From an uncultured Flavobacterium sp. (GTDB taxonomy: Bacteria; Bacteroidota; Bacteroidia; Flavobacteriales; Flavobacteriaceae), in assembly GCF_963422545.1 (NCBI RefSeq), contig NZ_OY730243.1, forward strand, positions 62,001 to 126,000: DNA of 64,000 nucleotides, read 5' to 3'. Both the position numbers and the translations under genes were made by a program. The notes below the pieces were generated by a model. The model saw only the letters and a program-made list of their open reading frames with translations. It searched no databases and was not told the DNA's origin. Of this stretch, positions 19,121 to 28,120 are shown one piece after another (the stretch's first letter is position 1; each line of letters starts with the position of its first letter).

Positions 19121-20014
19121 TTACTCGGACAAATCGTGCATAAGTGAACTTCGGTACTGTGAAGGAGTTGTACCGGTTATTTTTTTAAAAAGTCGTCCAA
19201 AATAAGATGGATCTTCGTAATTCAATTCAAAAGCAATTTCAGAAATATCTTTGGTCAAATCTTGTAAAAGAATCTGACTTTGCAGGATACTAACATTGTT
19301 AATCCATTCTTTTGGAGCTATTCCTGTAGTTTCCTTAATGCACCTATTAAGATAGTTTACAGAAATTTTTAATTTATCGGCATAAAAGGATACGGATTTA
19401 TCCTGACTATGGTATTTATAAACCAACTCTTTAAAAGAAAAAGTGATTTCATTACTACGGTGCACCGTTTTATTAAGTTCTTTATTTGAAGAAAGGATTT
19501 TCTGAAAGGCAGCTTGCATAAGCGAATAACAAATTTCGATATTAGAATTTTCATTCCGAAATTCCTGACCTAATAAGCAAAACAAAGAATTAAGCCATAC
19601 ACTGGTTTCTTTTGGCAGCTTAATAACAGAGTTGGTGGCAAAAATTTGTATCAACTCCTGTTTAGACAGAATATGATTTAAGACACTTTCTTCAAATAAA
19701 ATAAAATGACCGGTTATAATCAGATCAATTTCTTTCATTGCCGTAATATGACCTTGTTTTACAAACAAAACATCATTCTCGGTTATTGTTATTGTCTCAT
19801 TATCTACTTGTTGTTTAGCACTTCCTTTAGTAACATGAACAATAGAATTATAATCAGGTCTAAAAAGCGGAGTTGGAATTTGAATATACTCTGTTGTAGT
19901 ATTCAAATCATAGATCTGCAAAGGAGTTTTTAAGAAATCAAAATCTAATGAAGCATCAGACATAAATTGCCTTGGAAATTCCTCTGATGATATAATTTTA
20001 ATTGTCTTACTCAT
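19121..20014 (-). CDS. AraC family transcriptional regulator
   Basis: The 297-residue protein has an N-terminal cupin-like sensing domain (~25-150) and a C-terminal double helix-turn-helix. The HTH parts are LKISVNYLNRCIKETTGIAP and ISEIAFELNYEDPSYFGRLF, followed by KKITGTTPSQYR, which is the standard AraC signature at the end of the protein. It probably controls the downstream minus-strand genes (barrel protein, DUF2141 protein and perhaps the efflux operon) in response to a small molecule. It is divergently oriented to the Crp/Fnr gene at 20259, with a 244-base shared upstream region. Confidence 0.88.
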   Translation of the reverse strand: MSKTIKIISSEEFPRQFMSDASLDFDFLKTPLQIYDLNTTTEYIQIPTPLFRPDYNSIVHVTKGSAKQQVDNETITITENDVLFVKQGHITAMKEIDLIITGHFILFEESVLNHILSKQELIQIFATNSVIKLPKETSVWLNSLFCLLGQEFRNENSNIEICYSLMQAAFQKILSSNKELNKTVHRSNEITFSFKELVYKYHSQDKSVSFYADKLKISVNYLNRCIKETTGIAPKEWINNVSILQSQILLQDLTKDISEIAFELNYEDPSYFGRLFKKITGTTPSQYRSSLMHDLSE

Positions 20015-20258
20015 AATGCAAACTTAAGTATTTAATTGTAAAACTTTAAAACTGGAGTTGATACCTTTTTTGCTCTAAAGGGTTAGGGCTATTCAAAAAA
20101 GTAACAACTCTACCAAAATGGCATTGTTACCCATTTAGACATTCTCTATATATTAGAAAGTTGTATTACATTTGCTAAGCAGGGTTTAGTCCCGCATAAT
20201 TATATATGTATTTTATGATTCATTTGTTAAATATAAACACCAGCGCTAATAATATATA

Positions 20259-20858
20259 ATGTCGATAGATAATTCCGAATATTTTAAATCTCTTTTAGAT
20301 CATATAGGCAGTCGGATCTCTCTAAATGCAGAAGAACAGGAACAAGTATGTGCAATGTTTTCGCCCCGGGTTCTACTTCCAAGGCAGTACCTGCTTTCCC
20401 AGGGTGATATTTGTCATTATGAAACCTACGTATGTAAAGGTTTTTTGCGGTCTTTTTATGTGGATAAAACAGGAAATGAACATACACTTCAATTTGCTCA
20501 GGAAGATTGGTGGATTTCTGACCTTTCAAGCTTTCTCAATCAAGAACCCACCATTAGAAACATTGTTGCACTGGAAAAAACGGTACTGTTGCAGATTGAT
20601 TTGCAAAAGAGGCAACAGTTAATGGAGAAGGTTCCTAAAATGGAAAAATTCTGGCGGATATTGAATGAGAAAGCATGCATAGCACAGGAACAAAGAATAT
20701 TGAATAATATTAGCCTTTCAGGAGCAGAACGTTATCAGCTCCTACTTAACACCTATCCGCAGATCGAACAGCGGCTGCCTCAAAAACACATCGCTTCCTT
20801 TTTGGGTATCACTCCCGTATTTTTAAGTCAAATCCGCAGGCAGATAATACAAAAATAG
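20259..20858 (+). CDS. Crp/Fnr family transcriptional regulator
   Basis: The 199-residue protein has an N-terminal cyclic-nucleotide-binding-like beta-barrel (PRQYLLSQGDICHYETYVCKG to ~120). A short helical dimer segment follows, and then a C-terminal helix-turn-helix (QKHIASFLGITPVFLSQIRR). It lacks the cysteines of oxygen-sensing Fnr and is of the small flavobacterial subgroup whose ligand is unknown. It faces the RidA/OYE operon tail to tail, and both genes end inside one perfect palindrome. It may regulate that neighbouring operon. A TAnnTTTG-like element (TACATTTG) lies about 90 bases upstream of the start. Confidence 0.85.
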   Translation: MSIDNSEYFKSLLDHIGSRISLNAEEQEQVCAMFSPRVLLPRQYLLSQGDICHYETYVCKGFLRSFYVDKTGNEHTLQFAQEDWWISDLSSFLNQEPTIRNIVALEKTVLLQIDLQKRQQLMEKVPKMEKFWRILNEKACIAQEQRILNNISLSGAERYQLLLNTYPQIEQRLPQKHIASFLGITPVFLSQIRRQIIQK

Positions 20859-20891
20859 GAAGCTTACGGCTTCCTATTTTTGTATTATCTG
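20841..20891. terminator. perfect 23-bp inverted repeat, bidirectional terminator
   Basis: 20841-20863 and 20869-20891 are exact reverse complements around a 5-base loop. The stop codons of both convergent genes (20856-20858 on plus, 20885-20887 on minus) lie inside the stems. A T-run follows the GC-rich core in either direction, so it can stop both transcripts. Confidence 0.85.
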
Positions 20892-21427
20892 TCCTTCCAT
20901 ATCGCAGCATCGTCCGTTACCGCTGTAGCTTCAATCTCTATCAAAGCATCCGGTGAAAATAGTGACGATACTTCAAAAATAGTATCTGCAGGATAAGGAG
21001 CAGTAAAATATTTAGCCCTTAGTGCCACTATCTTGTCAAAATTAGCCATGTCGCGGAGCAATATAGTAACCTTGACTACGTTTTTTAAACTTGACCCTCC
21101 GGCTCTCAACACTTTCCCGAGATTCTCAAATGCTTTATTTGCCTGTATGTCGAAATCGCCCATCCCAACCAGCTTTCCGCTATCATCTAAAGCAGTCTGC
21201 CCTGAAATAAATAACATGTCCCCTACACGATACCCCTGAGCCAAATGAAAAGGCTTATAAGTATCGGGTGATATTTTGATCTGTGAAATTTCCATCTTTT
21301 TTAAATTTTGTTTTTCGATTGTACCAGCTGTCGCTTTATTTTTTGTTTGTGCTGTGCCTGCTAATGCTCCAAGGCAACCAATAAGTACCAGACCTGTTCT
21401 GATTATGCTCTTTTTGTAAATACTCAT
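20885..21427 (-). CDS. exported RidA family protein
   Basis: The 180-residue protein carries an N-terminal hydrophobic signal (IRTGLVLIGCLGALAGTAQT) and a Lys-rich linker. A full RidA domain follows from about residue 46 (ISQIKISPDTYKPFHLAQGY, FISGQTALD, VVKVTILLRDM, ALIEIEATAV). RidA enzymes are normally cytoplasmic, so an exported member is unusual. The start at 21427 was kept because it supplies the signal peptide; an ATG before MEISQIKI would give a cytoplasmic form. It lies 5 bases after the old yellow enzyme gene and is co-transcribed with it. The canonical substrate-binding Arg after the PYPADT segment is not obvious, so activity may differ from canonical RidA. Confidence 0.82.
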   Translation of the reverse strand: MSIYKKSIIRTGLVLIGCLGALAGTAQTKNKATAGTIEKQNLKKMEISQIKISPDTYKPFHLAQGYRVGDMLFISGQTALDDSGKLVGMGDFDIQANKAFENLGKVLRAGGSSLKNVVKVTILLRDMANFDKIVALRAKYFTAPYPADTIFEVSSLFSPDALIEIEATAVTDDAAIWKDR

Positions 21428-21432
21428 ACTTT

Positions 21433-22548
21433 TTAAATATTTAATAAATCTAAGTTCTTCTTTCTTTGATGACTTATGGTGGCTTCAGGCCAAAGCATGT
21501 CACGATGGAATTCAGTCACGGCCTCACCTTTAATTGTTTTAACTGGCCAGTACGGATCAGCTAAGGCAGCTTTGCCGATAGCAATTAAGTCTGCGTGATT
21601 TCCACCTAATGCTTTCTCTGCTTTGCCTAAATCATGCAGACCGCCGTTTGCAATAACAGGCAATCCGGTGATTACTTTCGCAACGTAGGCTAAAGAACAT
21701 GAATCTGAAAAAAAACTATCACGTTCCCATTCACCTGTCTGGACGGCGATATGAATAAAGTCCGGACTAGCAAGCTTTACCTCTAGAAATAAGGATTTTG
21801 CTGCCTCGATACCGTCTTTCCATCGGTAGGTCAGGTCATTCACCTTCCCTTCAGAAAGCCTAAGACCAATTATAAAATCATCAGGAAGGCTATTTCTAAT
21901 TCCGCCGATTATTTCAGCAACAATTCGAAACCTGTTTTTTACGTTGCCTCCGTATTGATCCGTTCTTTGATTTAATTCAGGCGTCAGGAACTGATCAAGT
22001 AAATATCCGTTTGCACCATGAATTTCTACTCCGTCAAATCCTGCCAGATATGCATTCTTAGCCGATGCAATAAAACCTGCCTTTACTGCTTCTATATCTT
22101 CAACAGACATTACCTTAGGTGTTGGAAAGTCTCCTTCACCGCCATATGCAGCCATCTTAAATCCTGCTGGCTTTACAGCTGATGAGCTGATAGTTCTGCC
22201 TGAGAATTGCGACAATGATCCGGCGTGCATAAGCTGTGCAATAAACACTGAAGAATAGTCTTTTACAGAATCTGTCACAGTCTTCCATGAACAAATTTGC
22301 GATTCGGTCACCAAGCCAGGCTGGTTTTGATAACCTCGGCTATAGCTATTATCTGTGTATAAGCCTTCTGTAATTATTACACCAAATTTCCCTTCGGCAA
22401 ACGATGTATAATAGTCCTTGATTTCCTCAGTTGCAAGTCCTTCTAAATTACTGCTTACACGTGACATAGGAGCAACAACACAACGATTGTCAAGCTTTCT
22501 TCCCCATAAATCTACAGGCTGAAAAATTAAATGATTCGATATTTCCAT
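21433..22548 (-). CDS. old yellow enzyme family NADH:flavin oxidoreductase
   Basis: This FMN-dependent TIM-barrel ene-reductase starts at the MEISNHLIFQ methionine and is 371 residues long. It shows the early VVAPMSR strand, QLMHAGSLSQ, the HGANGYLLDQFL segment with the His/Asn pair that binds the substrate's electron-withdrawing group, NQRTDQYGG, and the C-terminal FMN phosphate site (VIANGGLHD...IAIGKAALADPYW). The enzyme reduces activated C=C bonds of enones, quinones or nitro compounds. The open frame extends 18 codons upstream to 22602, but a good promoter overlaps that extension, so I chose the internal ATG. The gene forms an operon with the exported RidA gene. Confidence 0.88.
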   Translation of the reverse strand: MEISNHLIFQPVDLWGRKLDNRCVVAPMSRVSSNLEGLATEEIKDYYTSFAEGKFGVIITEGLYTDNSYSRGYQNQPGLVTESQICSWKTVTDSVKDYSSVFIAQLMHAGSLSQFSGRTISSSAVKPAGFKMAAYGGEGDFPTPKVMSVEDIEAVKAGFIASAKNAYLAGFDGVEIHGANGYLLDQFLTPELNQRTDQYGGNVKNRFRIVAEIIGGIRNSLPDDFIIGLRLSEGKVNDLTYRWKDGIEAAKSLFLEVKLASPDFIHIAVQTGEWERDSFFSDSCSLAYVAKVITGLPVIANGGLHDLGKAEKALGGNHADLIAIGKAALADPYWPVKTIKGEAVTEFHRDMLWPEATISHQRKKNLDLLNI

Positions 22549-22566
22549 ATGATAAATTTTATATGG

Positions 22567-22594
22567 CAAAGTTAGATGCATGCCTATTGAACAA
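22567..22594 (-). promoter_or_regulatory. promoter of the OYE-RidA operon
   Basis: Read on the minus strand there is TTG (22592-22594), exactly 17 bases, then TAACTTTG (22567-22574). This matches the Bacteroidota consensus TTG-N17-23-TAnnTTTG fully. It lies 18-46 bases upstream of the ATG at 22548 and inside the longer reading frame, so it decides the start. Confidence 0.75.
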
Positions 22595-22600
22595 CCATTC

Positions 22601-22634
22601 AATTAGTTTAAGAAAAACCGTTAAATTAGTTTAA
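22601..22634 (-). promoter_or_regulatory. 23-bp-spaced direct repeat next to the OYE promoter
   Basis: The 11-base word AATTAGTTTAA occurs in the same orientation with first bases at 22601 and 22624. This is about two helical turns apart and directly upstream of the -33 TTG. The layout fits an activator binding two half-sites, AraC-like or LytTR-like. No regulator can be named. Confidence 0.4.
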
Positions 22635-23076
22635 CCAACTGGCAGATATAAGTGAAGAGTAGTTAGCTATTACAGCCAGCTTTCTATCATTTTAAAGAGA
22701 TTTCACTACCAATCTTGTCATTAAAATCTCTGCTGTGGCTCGCTTGTACCTCTTTTACGAATTAATACAGATATTTCGGTATCCTTAAACCAGTAGTAAG
22801 TAGTAAAAGTTAAGATCTAATAATTCTATATTGATACTAATTTAATTATTCAAAATAATCTACAATGAATTAGTCTTTCGAATTATAACGATGTAATTAA
22901 TCCCTATTATATACTAAATAAATGATATAAAAGGACTTACAATTTAGATCACCCAGGCTGCTTATCTTTAAACTTGGAAGCTCATGACTAATGAATACAT
23001 TTTGTTAATGTTTTATTAATATTCTTCTGCTTAATTGTTATAATTTTGCCAAAAAATCAAACCAAATAACATTCGA
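22635..23076. other. intergenic region upstream of the Oar-like receptor
   Basis: About 440 bases with no credible gene. A -7-like element TAATTTTG lies at 23041-23048, 28 bases before the receptor ATG, but without a TTG at the right distance. No hairpin terminator was seen. Confidence 0.4.
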
Positions 23077-26000
23077 ATGAAAAAAATTATTTTTATTTTA
23101 ATTATTTTTTTATCAGCCTTAAGTCATGCTCAGGTCACAAGCTCCGCTATGTCAGGGACTGTTAAATCAAACAAGGGAGAAGTACTCCCGGGAGCAACAG
23201 TAGAAATTGTTCACAAACCAACCGGAACAAAATACTTCTCTACTACAGATTTCGACGGTGGATATGCTGCCCAAGGTTTAAAACCAGGAGGGCCTTATAC
23301 TCTTAAAGTAACTTATGTTGGTTACAAAACAACAGAAATTACTGATATTAACGTTGGTCTGGGTAATAACCTAACTGTAAATGTTAAAATTGAAGAAGTC
23401 CAAAATGCTCTTGAGGAAGTCGTAATTTCGACAAAATCTAAAGGAAATTTTAATAAAGGAAGAACTGGTGCTTCTCAACAGTTCTCAAATAGAGAAATCA
23501 CTGCAGTTCCGGTATTAGGAGCGCGTTCAATAAACTCTGTTACAAAGTACAATGCCAATGCCGGTGCAAACGGAACTTTTGGTGGTCAGGATTCAAGATT
23601 AAACAATTTTACAATTGACGGTTCTGTATTCAATAATGGTTTTGGTCTTGGATCAGACTCACAAGCTGGAGGTAGAACTGGTTCTACTGCAATTTCATTA
23701 GATGCAATTGAGCAGTTACAAGTAAATATTGCTCCTTATGACGTTCGTCAATCTGGATTTTTAGGTTCAGGTATTAATGCGGTAACAAGAAGTGGAACAA
23801 ACGAAATTGAAGGATCTGTTTATACTTCTACCAGAAATAACAAGAAAGATTTTATCGGTACTCATGCTGGAGATGTAACAATCAAACCAGGTAAATTTGA
23901 AGAAAAAATATGGGGAGCTCGTATTGGAGCACCAATTATCAAAGATAAATTATTCTTTTTCGGGAATTTTGAAACTATTGAAAATACAAGCCCTGCTACA
24001 AACTTTACATCTACAGGTTCTCCGAATCCAAGTGGTCAGGTTTCTCTTCCAACTTACGCGGAAATGCAGAAACTTTCTACTTATATGCAAGACAAATTTG
24101 GATACACTACAGGTCCATGGGAAAATTATGACGCTTCAAGAGAATCAAAAAAATTCTTAACAAGAATTGACTGGAATATTAATGACAATCACAAACTTAC
24201 TGCTCGTTACGTATTTCATAACTCATCTTCTGATCAGTTAACTTCTAATTCAAACTCATTAGGGTTTGGTAACAGAACTAATAGCGGATTAGCAATGTCT
24301 TTTCAAAATAGTGGATACACCATTTTAGATAACACAAGATCTATTGTATTAGAATTGAACAGTAAATTAAGCAACTCATGGTACAATAACTTCATTGGAG
24401 GTTATGACAAACAAATTGAAGACAGAGGTTTAATTGGTGGTGGTTTATTCCCAACAATCGATATTAAACAAGGTGCTGCTACTTACATTTCAGTTGGTTT
24501 AGATCCTTTTACTCAAGGAAACAAACTTACTTACTCGACATTACACTTTACAGATAATTTAACTAAAACTATTGGAAAACACTCTTTAGTATTTGGTGCA
24601 AATTTTGAATATTTCAAATCAAGCAACTTGTTCTTTTCAGGTTCAAACGGGGTTTACGTTTTCAACTCTTTAGCTGATTTTTATGCTGCTGCAGATCAAT
24701 CAATAGCTAATGGTGGTGCTCCATCAAATCCAACTCTTACTTCTCCTGCTCGTTTTCAATACAGATATTCTGCGTTGCCAGGTGGTGCAGAACCTATGCA
24801 AGTTTTAAAATCTAACAAATTAGATTTATATGCTCAGGACGAAATGAAATTGAGCGACAAATTTAAATTAACTGTTGGTTTAAGAGCTTCAAGAGTTTGG
24901 TATGCAAATACAGCATTAGAAAACCCTACAGTTACAGCTATGACTTTTGCCAATGGCGAGAAATTCAATACTGGTATAATGCCGAATCCAGCATATTTAT
25001 TTGAACCTAGAGTTGGTTTCAACCTTGATTTAAATGGAGACGCAACAACAATTGTTAGAGGAGGTTCAGGAGTATTTACAGGTAGATCTCCAGGTGTATT
25101 TTTATCAAATCAAATTGGAAACAATGGTGTACTTACAGGATTTGTTGATGTGAGTGGTGCTGCATTAGTAGCTGGAGGATATGGTTTTACTCCAAAACCA
25201 GGAAATTATTTTACTCCGACTACACCTACAGCTCCATCTTCTTATGATTTATCTTTTAATGATAAAAAATTCAAATCTCCACAGGTTTGGAAAACTACAA
25301 TGGCAGTTGATCAAAAACTTCCTTTTGGATTTATAGGTACAGTTGAAGGAATACTTCAGAAAAACATTAATGCTATCAGTTATTACAACGCAAATTTTGA
25401 TGCTCCGGTTGGAACATTCAGCGGTACGGACAACAGACCAAGATACTCACGTAATGACCCTGGTACACGTGTAAATGATAATGTTTCAAATGGTATCGTT
25501 TTAACTAACTCTGATAAAGGATATTTTTACTCAACTACATTTAAATTAGAGTATCCTTACCAAAAAGGTCTTTGGGGATCGTTTGCTTACACACACTCAA
25601 ATGCTACAGACTTAATGTCTCCTGGATCAATCGCTTCAGGTACATGGACAAGTGCCAGATCTGTAAACGGAAACAACAATCTGGATGTTTCTAATTCAAA
25701 CAACAATACACCAAATCGTTTAGTTGGGGTTATTGGATACAGAATTGAATATGGTAAAGGTCTGGTTAGTGGTGCAACTTCTATCAACTTAGGTTACATT
25801 GGAGAACAAGCTGGTCCTTTTACTTACTCATATAGTGGTGATATGAATGGAGACAGAGTTAGTGGTAATGATTTACTTTATGTACCAAACAGCGCAAATG
25901 AACTTCGTTTTAACCCTCTTACAGTAGTTAGTACTGTAGATGGAGTTTCGACAACTAGAATTTATACTGAGGCTGAACAAAGAACTGCATTTGATGCTTA

Positions 26001-26394
26001 TATCGATCAGGATTCATATTTACGTACAAGAAGAGGTCAATATGCTCAAAGAAATGAGTCTACTTTACCAATGTTACATAGATTAGATTTATCTGTTTCT
26101 CAAGATATAAACTTTTTAATAAAAGGTAAAAAGAATACTTTTCAATTTAGAGCTGATATCTTGAACTTTACAAACATGATAAACAAAGACTGGGGGATTT
26201 CACAAAGAGCAACTAATCCAAATGTCTTAGCATTCTCTTCAGTATCTGCAGGTAACGTACCTTTTTACACTATTGCTACGCAAACTGATCCTAATGGAAA
26301 TAGATATTTAATTAAAGACACTTTCCAAAAAAACTCATCAACTGCTGATGTTTGGCAATTGCAATTTACAATTAGATACATCTTTGGTAAATAG
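23077..26394 (+). CDS. Oar-like TonB-dependent outer-membrane receptor
   Basis: The 1105-residue protein has a signal peptide (cleavage near SHAQ-V) and a carboxypeptidase-regulatory-like domain (~25-115, LPGATVEIVHKPTGTKYFST). A TonB-dependent plug follows, with ALEEVVISTK and the segment from ALGARSIN-like motifs to ISLDAIEQLQVNIAPYDVRQ. The rest is a very large beta-barrel ending in QLQFTIRYIFGK. These match the Oar (OmpA-related) group of TonB-dependent transporters that import or handle large or unknown substrates. It is a single-gene unit ending in a strong terminator, with no SusD partner, so it is not a SusCD system. The ligand is unknown. Confidence 0.88.
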   Translation: MKKIIFILIIFLSALSHAQVTSSAMSGTVKSNKGEVLPGATVEIVHKPTGTKYFSTTDFDGGYAAQGLKPGGPYTLKVTYVGYKTTEITDINVGLGNNLTVNVKIEEVQNALEEVVISTKSKGNFNKGRTGASQQFSNREITAVPVLGARSINSVTKYNANAGANGTFGGQDSRLNNFTIDGSVFNNGFGLGSDSQAGGRTGSTAISLDAIEQLQVNIAPYDVRQSGFLGSGINAVTRSGTNEIEGSVYTSTRNNKKDFIGTHAGDVTIKPGKFEEKIWGARIGAPIIKDKLFFFGNFETIENTSPATNFTSTGSPNPSGQVSLPTYAEMQKLSTYMQDKFGYTTGPWENYDASRESKKFLTRIDWNINDNHKLTARYVFHNSSSDQLTSNSNSLGFGNRTNSGLAMSFQNSGYTILDNTRSIVLELNSKLSNSWYNNFIGGYDKQIEDRGLIGGGLFPTIDIKQGAATYISVGLDPFTQGNKLTYSTLHFTDNLTKTIGKHSLVFGANFEYFKSSNLFFSGSNGVYVFNSLADFYAAADQSIANGGAPSNPTLTSPARFQYRYSALPGGAEPMQVLKSNKLDLYAQDEMKLSDKFKLTVGLRASRVWYANTALENPTVTAMTFANGEKFNTGIMPNPAYLFEPRVGFNLDLNGDATTIVRGGSGVFTGRSPGVFLSNQIGNNGVLTGFVDVSGAALVAGGYGFTPKPGNYFTPTTPTAPSSYDLSFNDKKFKSPQVWKTTMAVDQKLPFGFIGTVEGILQKNINAISYYNANFDAPVGTFSGTDNRPRYSRNDPGTRVNDNVSNGIVLTNSDKGYFYSTTFKLEYPYQKGLWGSFAYTHSNATDLMSPGSIASGTWTSARSVNGNNNLDVSNSNNNTPNRLVGVIGYRIEYGKGLVSGATSINLGYIGEQAGPFTYSYSGDMNGDRVSGNDLLYVPNSANELRFNPLTVVSTVDGVSTTRIYTEAEQRTAFDAYIDQDSYLRTRRGQYAQRNESTLPMLHRLDLSVSQDINFLIKGKKNTFQFRADILNFTNMINKDWGISQRATNPNVLAFSSVSAGNVPFYTIATQTDPNGNRYLIKDTFQKNSSTADVWQLQFTIRYIFGK

Positions 26395-26427
26395 TTTAGT
26401 TTCTAAATAAGAACCAAAATAAATAAT

Positions 26428-26462
26428 AAAAACGGCATTGACTTTTAGTTAATGCCGTTTTT
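26428..26462. terminator. strong bidirectional terminator
   Basis: 26428-26439 and 26451-26462 pair perfectly over 12 bp with an 11-base loop; the stem has A-rich and T-rich ends. It serves the plus-strand receptor gene and possibly also the convergent minus-strand operon that ends at 26564. Confidence 0.85.
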
Positions 26463-26563
26463 CAATTATATAAAAAATATCTGCAAAATCACTATCATTG
26501 ATCATCTTGTATCAAAATCAACTGACCGCCAAAATTCGGTTTAAAATGAGTAGCAAACTTACA

Positions 26564-27670
26564 TCACAGTTTCAAATCATCAAAATAAGCCGTTGTTTCT
26601 TCAATTAAAGAATGCATTAATTCACTGGCTTTGGTATGTTTTAAAATAGGTGCAATTTGTCCTCCCCAAAATAAAATCATATCCCACTTTTCCTGATCGA
26701 GAGCTGCTTTTCGCAATGGAGACATAAAAGTAGTCTGTAATGGGAATGGTAAAATATCGGTTTCTTTTCCCGCAATTTCTTTAGCAATTCTACTGGTTAA
26801 TCCACGGCCAAGCCTTCCTGTGTAAGCGCGTGACAAAGCGGAATATTTTGCTGCATCTGAGAATAACATTTGTTTGTGAATTGGCAATGCGTTCGACTCA
26901 TCAACGGCTAAAAAAGCAGTTCCGATTTGAGCTGCACTTGCTCCTAAAGCTAATGCCGCTGCAACACCTTTTCCGTTTGCAATTCCACCCGCTGCAATAA
27001 CCGGAATTTTTACTTTCTCCCGAATTAACTGCAACAAAACAAAAGTTCCGTTTAAAGAGCTTTCTGCCGAAGCTAAAAAAGAAGGTCTGTGTCCACCAGC
27101 TTCAAAACCTGAAGCAATAATCATATCAACGCCGGAATTTTCTAAAAAAATGGCTTCAGCTAAAGTTGTTGCTGTGCCAATTGTTACGATTCCTAATTTT
27201 CGGCATTGTTCTAAAACATCAGCGGACAACGCACCAAACATAAAACTGAATACTTTTGGGCGAACATCTAATATCACTTCCAATTGATTTTCAAATCTGG
27301 ATTGAAATGAAGCCGGTTTCTCCGGTAACGGAATTCCAACTTCATCAAAATAAGGCTGGAACAATTCCTTAGCTTTATTGAACTGTTCATCTGTTAAACC
27401 AGTTTCGGGAATATCATGATCAGAAACCCAAAGATTAAGATTATAAGGTTTGTCAGTTGCGGCTTTTATTTGTTTATCAATTTCAAAAATTTCCTGAGCC
27501 GTCATTGTATAGGCGCTGTAGCCTCCTAGTCCACCAGCATTTGACACCGTTGCCGTCAATGCCACAGAAGACAAATTACCTCCAAATGGGCCTTGTAATA
27601 TTGGATATTGAATTCCAAGTATTTCTGTTGCTTTTGTATTGTACCACATCACTTTACGTTTTAAGTTCAA
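26564..27670 (-). CDS. nitronate monooxygenase family protein
   Basis: The 368-residue TIM-barrel flavoprotein has the N-terminal LGIQYPILQGPFGG motif. It also has the FMN phosphate-binding AAGGIANGKGVAAALALGASAAQIGTAF region, here split by family-typical spacing, and a GHRP segment (EAGGHRPSF). Enzymes of this family oxidise alkyl nitronates with O2; close relatives act as enoyl reductases. The ATG at 27670 forms an ATGA overlap with the stop of the upstream NTF2-like gene, implying translational coupling. An ATG seven codons later (MWYNTKATEI) is an alternative start. It is the last gene of a five-gene operon. Confidence 0.85.
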   Translation of the reverse strand: MNLKRKVMWYNTKATEILGIQYPILQGPFGGNLSSVALTATVSNAGGLGGYSAYTMTAQEIFEIDKQIKAATDKPYNLNLWVSDHDIPETGLTDEQFNKAKELFQPYFDEVGIPLPEKPASFQSRFENQLEVILDVRPKVFSFMFGALSADVLEQCRKLGIVTIGTATTLAEAIFLENSGVDMIIASGFEAGGHRPSFLASAESSLNGTFVLLQLIREKVKIPVIAAGGIANGKGVAAALALGASAAQIGTAFLAVDESNALPIHKQMLFSDAAKYSALSRAYTGRLGRGLTSRIAKEIAGKETDILPFPLQTTFMSPLRKAALDQEKWDMILFWGGQIAPILKHTKASELMHSLIEETTAYFDDLKL

Positions 27671-28119
27671 TCACTTATATTGGTCAGCATTTTATTGACA
27701 ATAAACCATTTTCCATTAATCTTATGAAAAGATAAAAAATCCCGATAATTAAACTCATACATTTTTACATTAATCTCCGCTACAGCAATTGAATTTACGA
27801 CTTTTATATTCAAAATTTCACCCTTAAAAGGTTTTCCTGATTCTTTCGGACTTTGCCTATTTTTCACACCATCTAAATAAAGGTCAGCAGTTTTGAAGTA
27901 CGACTGGCCGTTTACATCTCCAAAAACTAATGTTCCCGGATAAAAAATACTTCCCACCAGCATTTCATCTCCTTCATAAATACCTTTAAAATAATAATTT
28001 TCTATTGCATCTGTGATGGCTAATACATCTTCTTGCTGATTTTCCATTTTGATTGTATTTTGTGCTTTTATGCCCTGGATTGTCCAAAGCATAAAAGCAG
28101 TTAATAAAACAGTTTTCAT
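27667..28119 (-). CDS. NTF2-like / lumazine-binding-like exported protein
   Basis: The 150-residue protein has a signal peptide (MKTVLLTAFMLWTIQGIKAQ) and a cone-shaped NTF2-like domain. It opens with a helix (AITDAIENYYFKGIYEGDEM), has the central LYLDGV helix and ends in strands finishing in FLSFHKINGKWFIVNKML. This is the Lumazine_bd_2/SnoaL-like pattern. The fold binds small hydrophobic ligands or acts as a weak isomerase; a specific role cannot be read. It lies 1 base after the SDR gene and overlaps the nitronate monooxygenase gene by 4 bases. Confidence 0.78.
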   Translation of the reverse strand: MKTVLLTAFMLWTIQGIKAQNTIKMENQQEDVLAITDAIENYYFKGIYEGDEMLVGSIFYPGTLVFGDVNGQSYFKTADLYLDGVKNRQSPKESGKPFKGEILNIKVVNSIAVAEINVKMYEFNYRDFLSFHKINGKWFIVNKMLTNISD

Positions 28120-28120
28120 T

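Noticed and set aside
22549..22602. 18-codon N-terminal extension of the old yellow enzyme
   Set aside because: It overlaps a consensus promoter and lacks family sequence.
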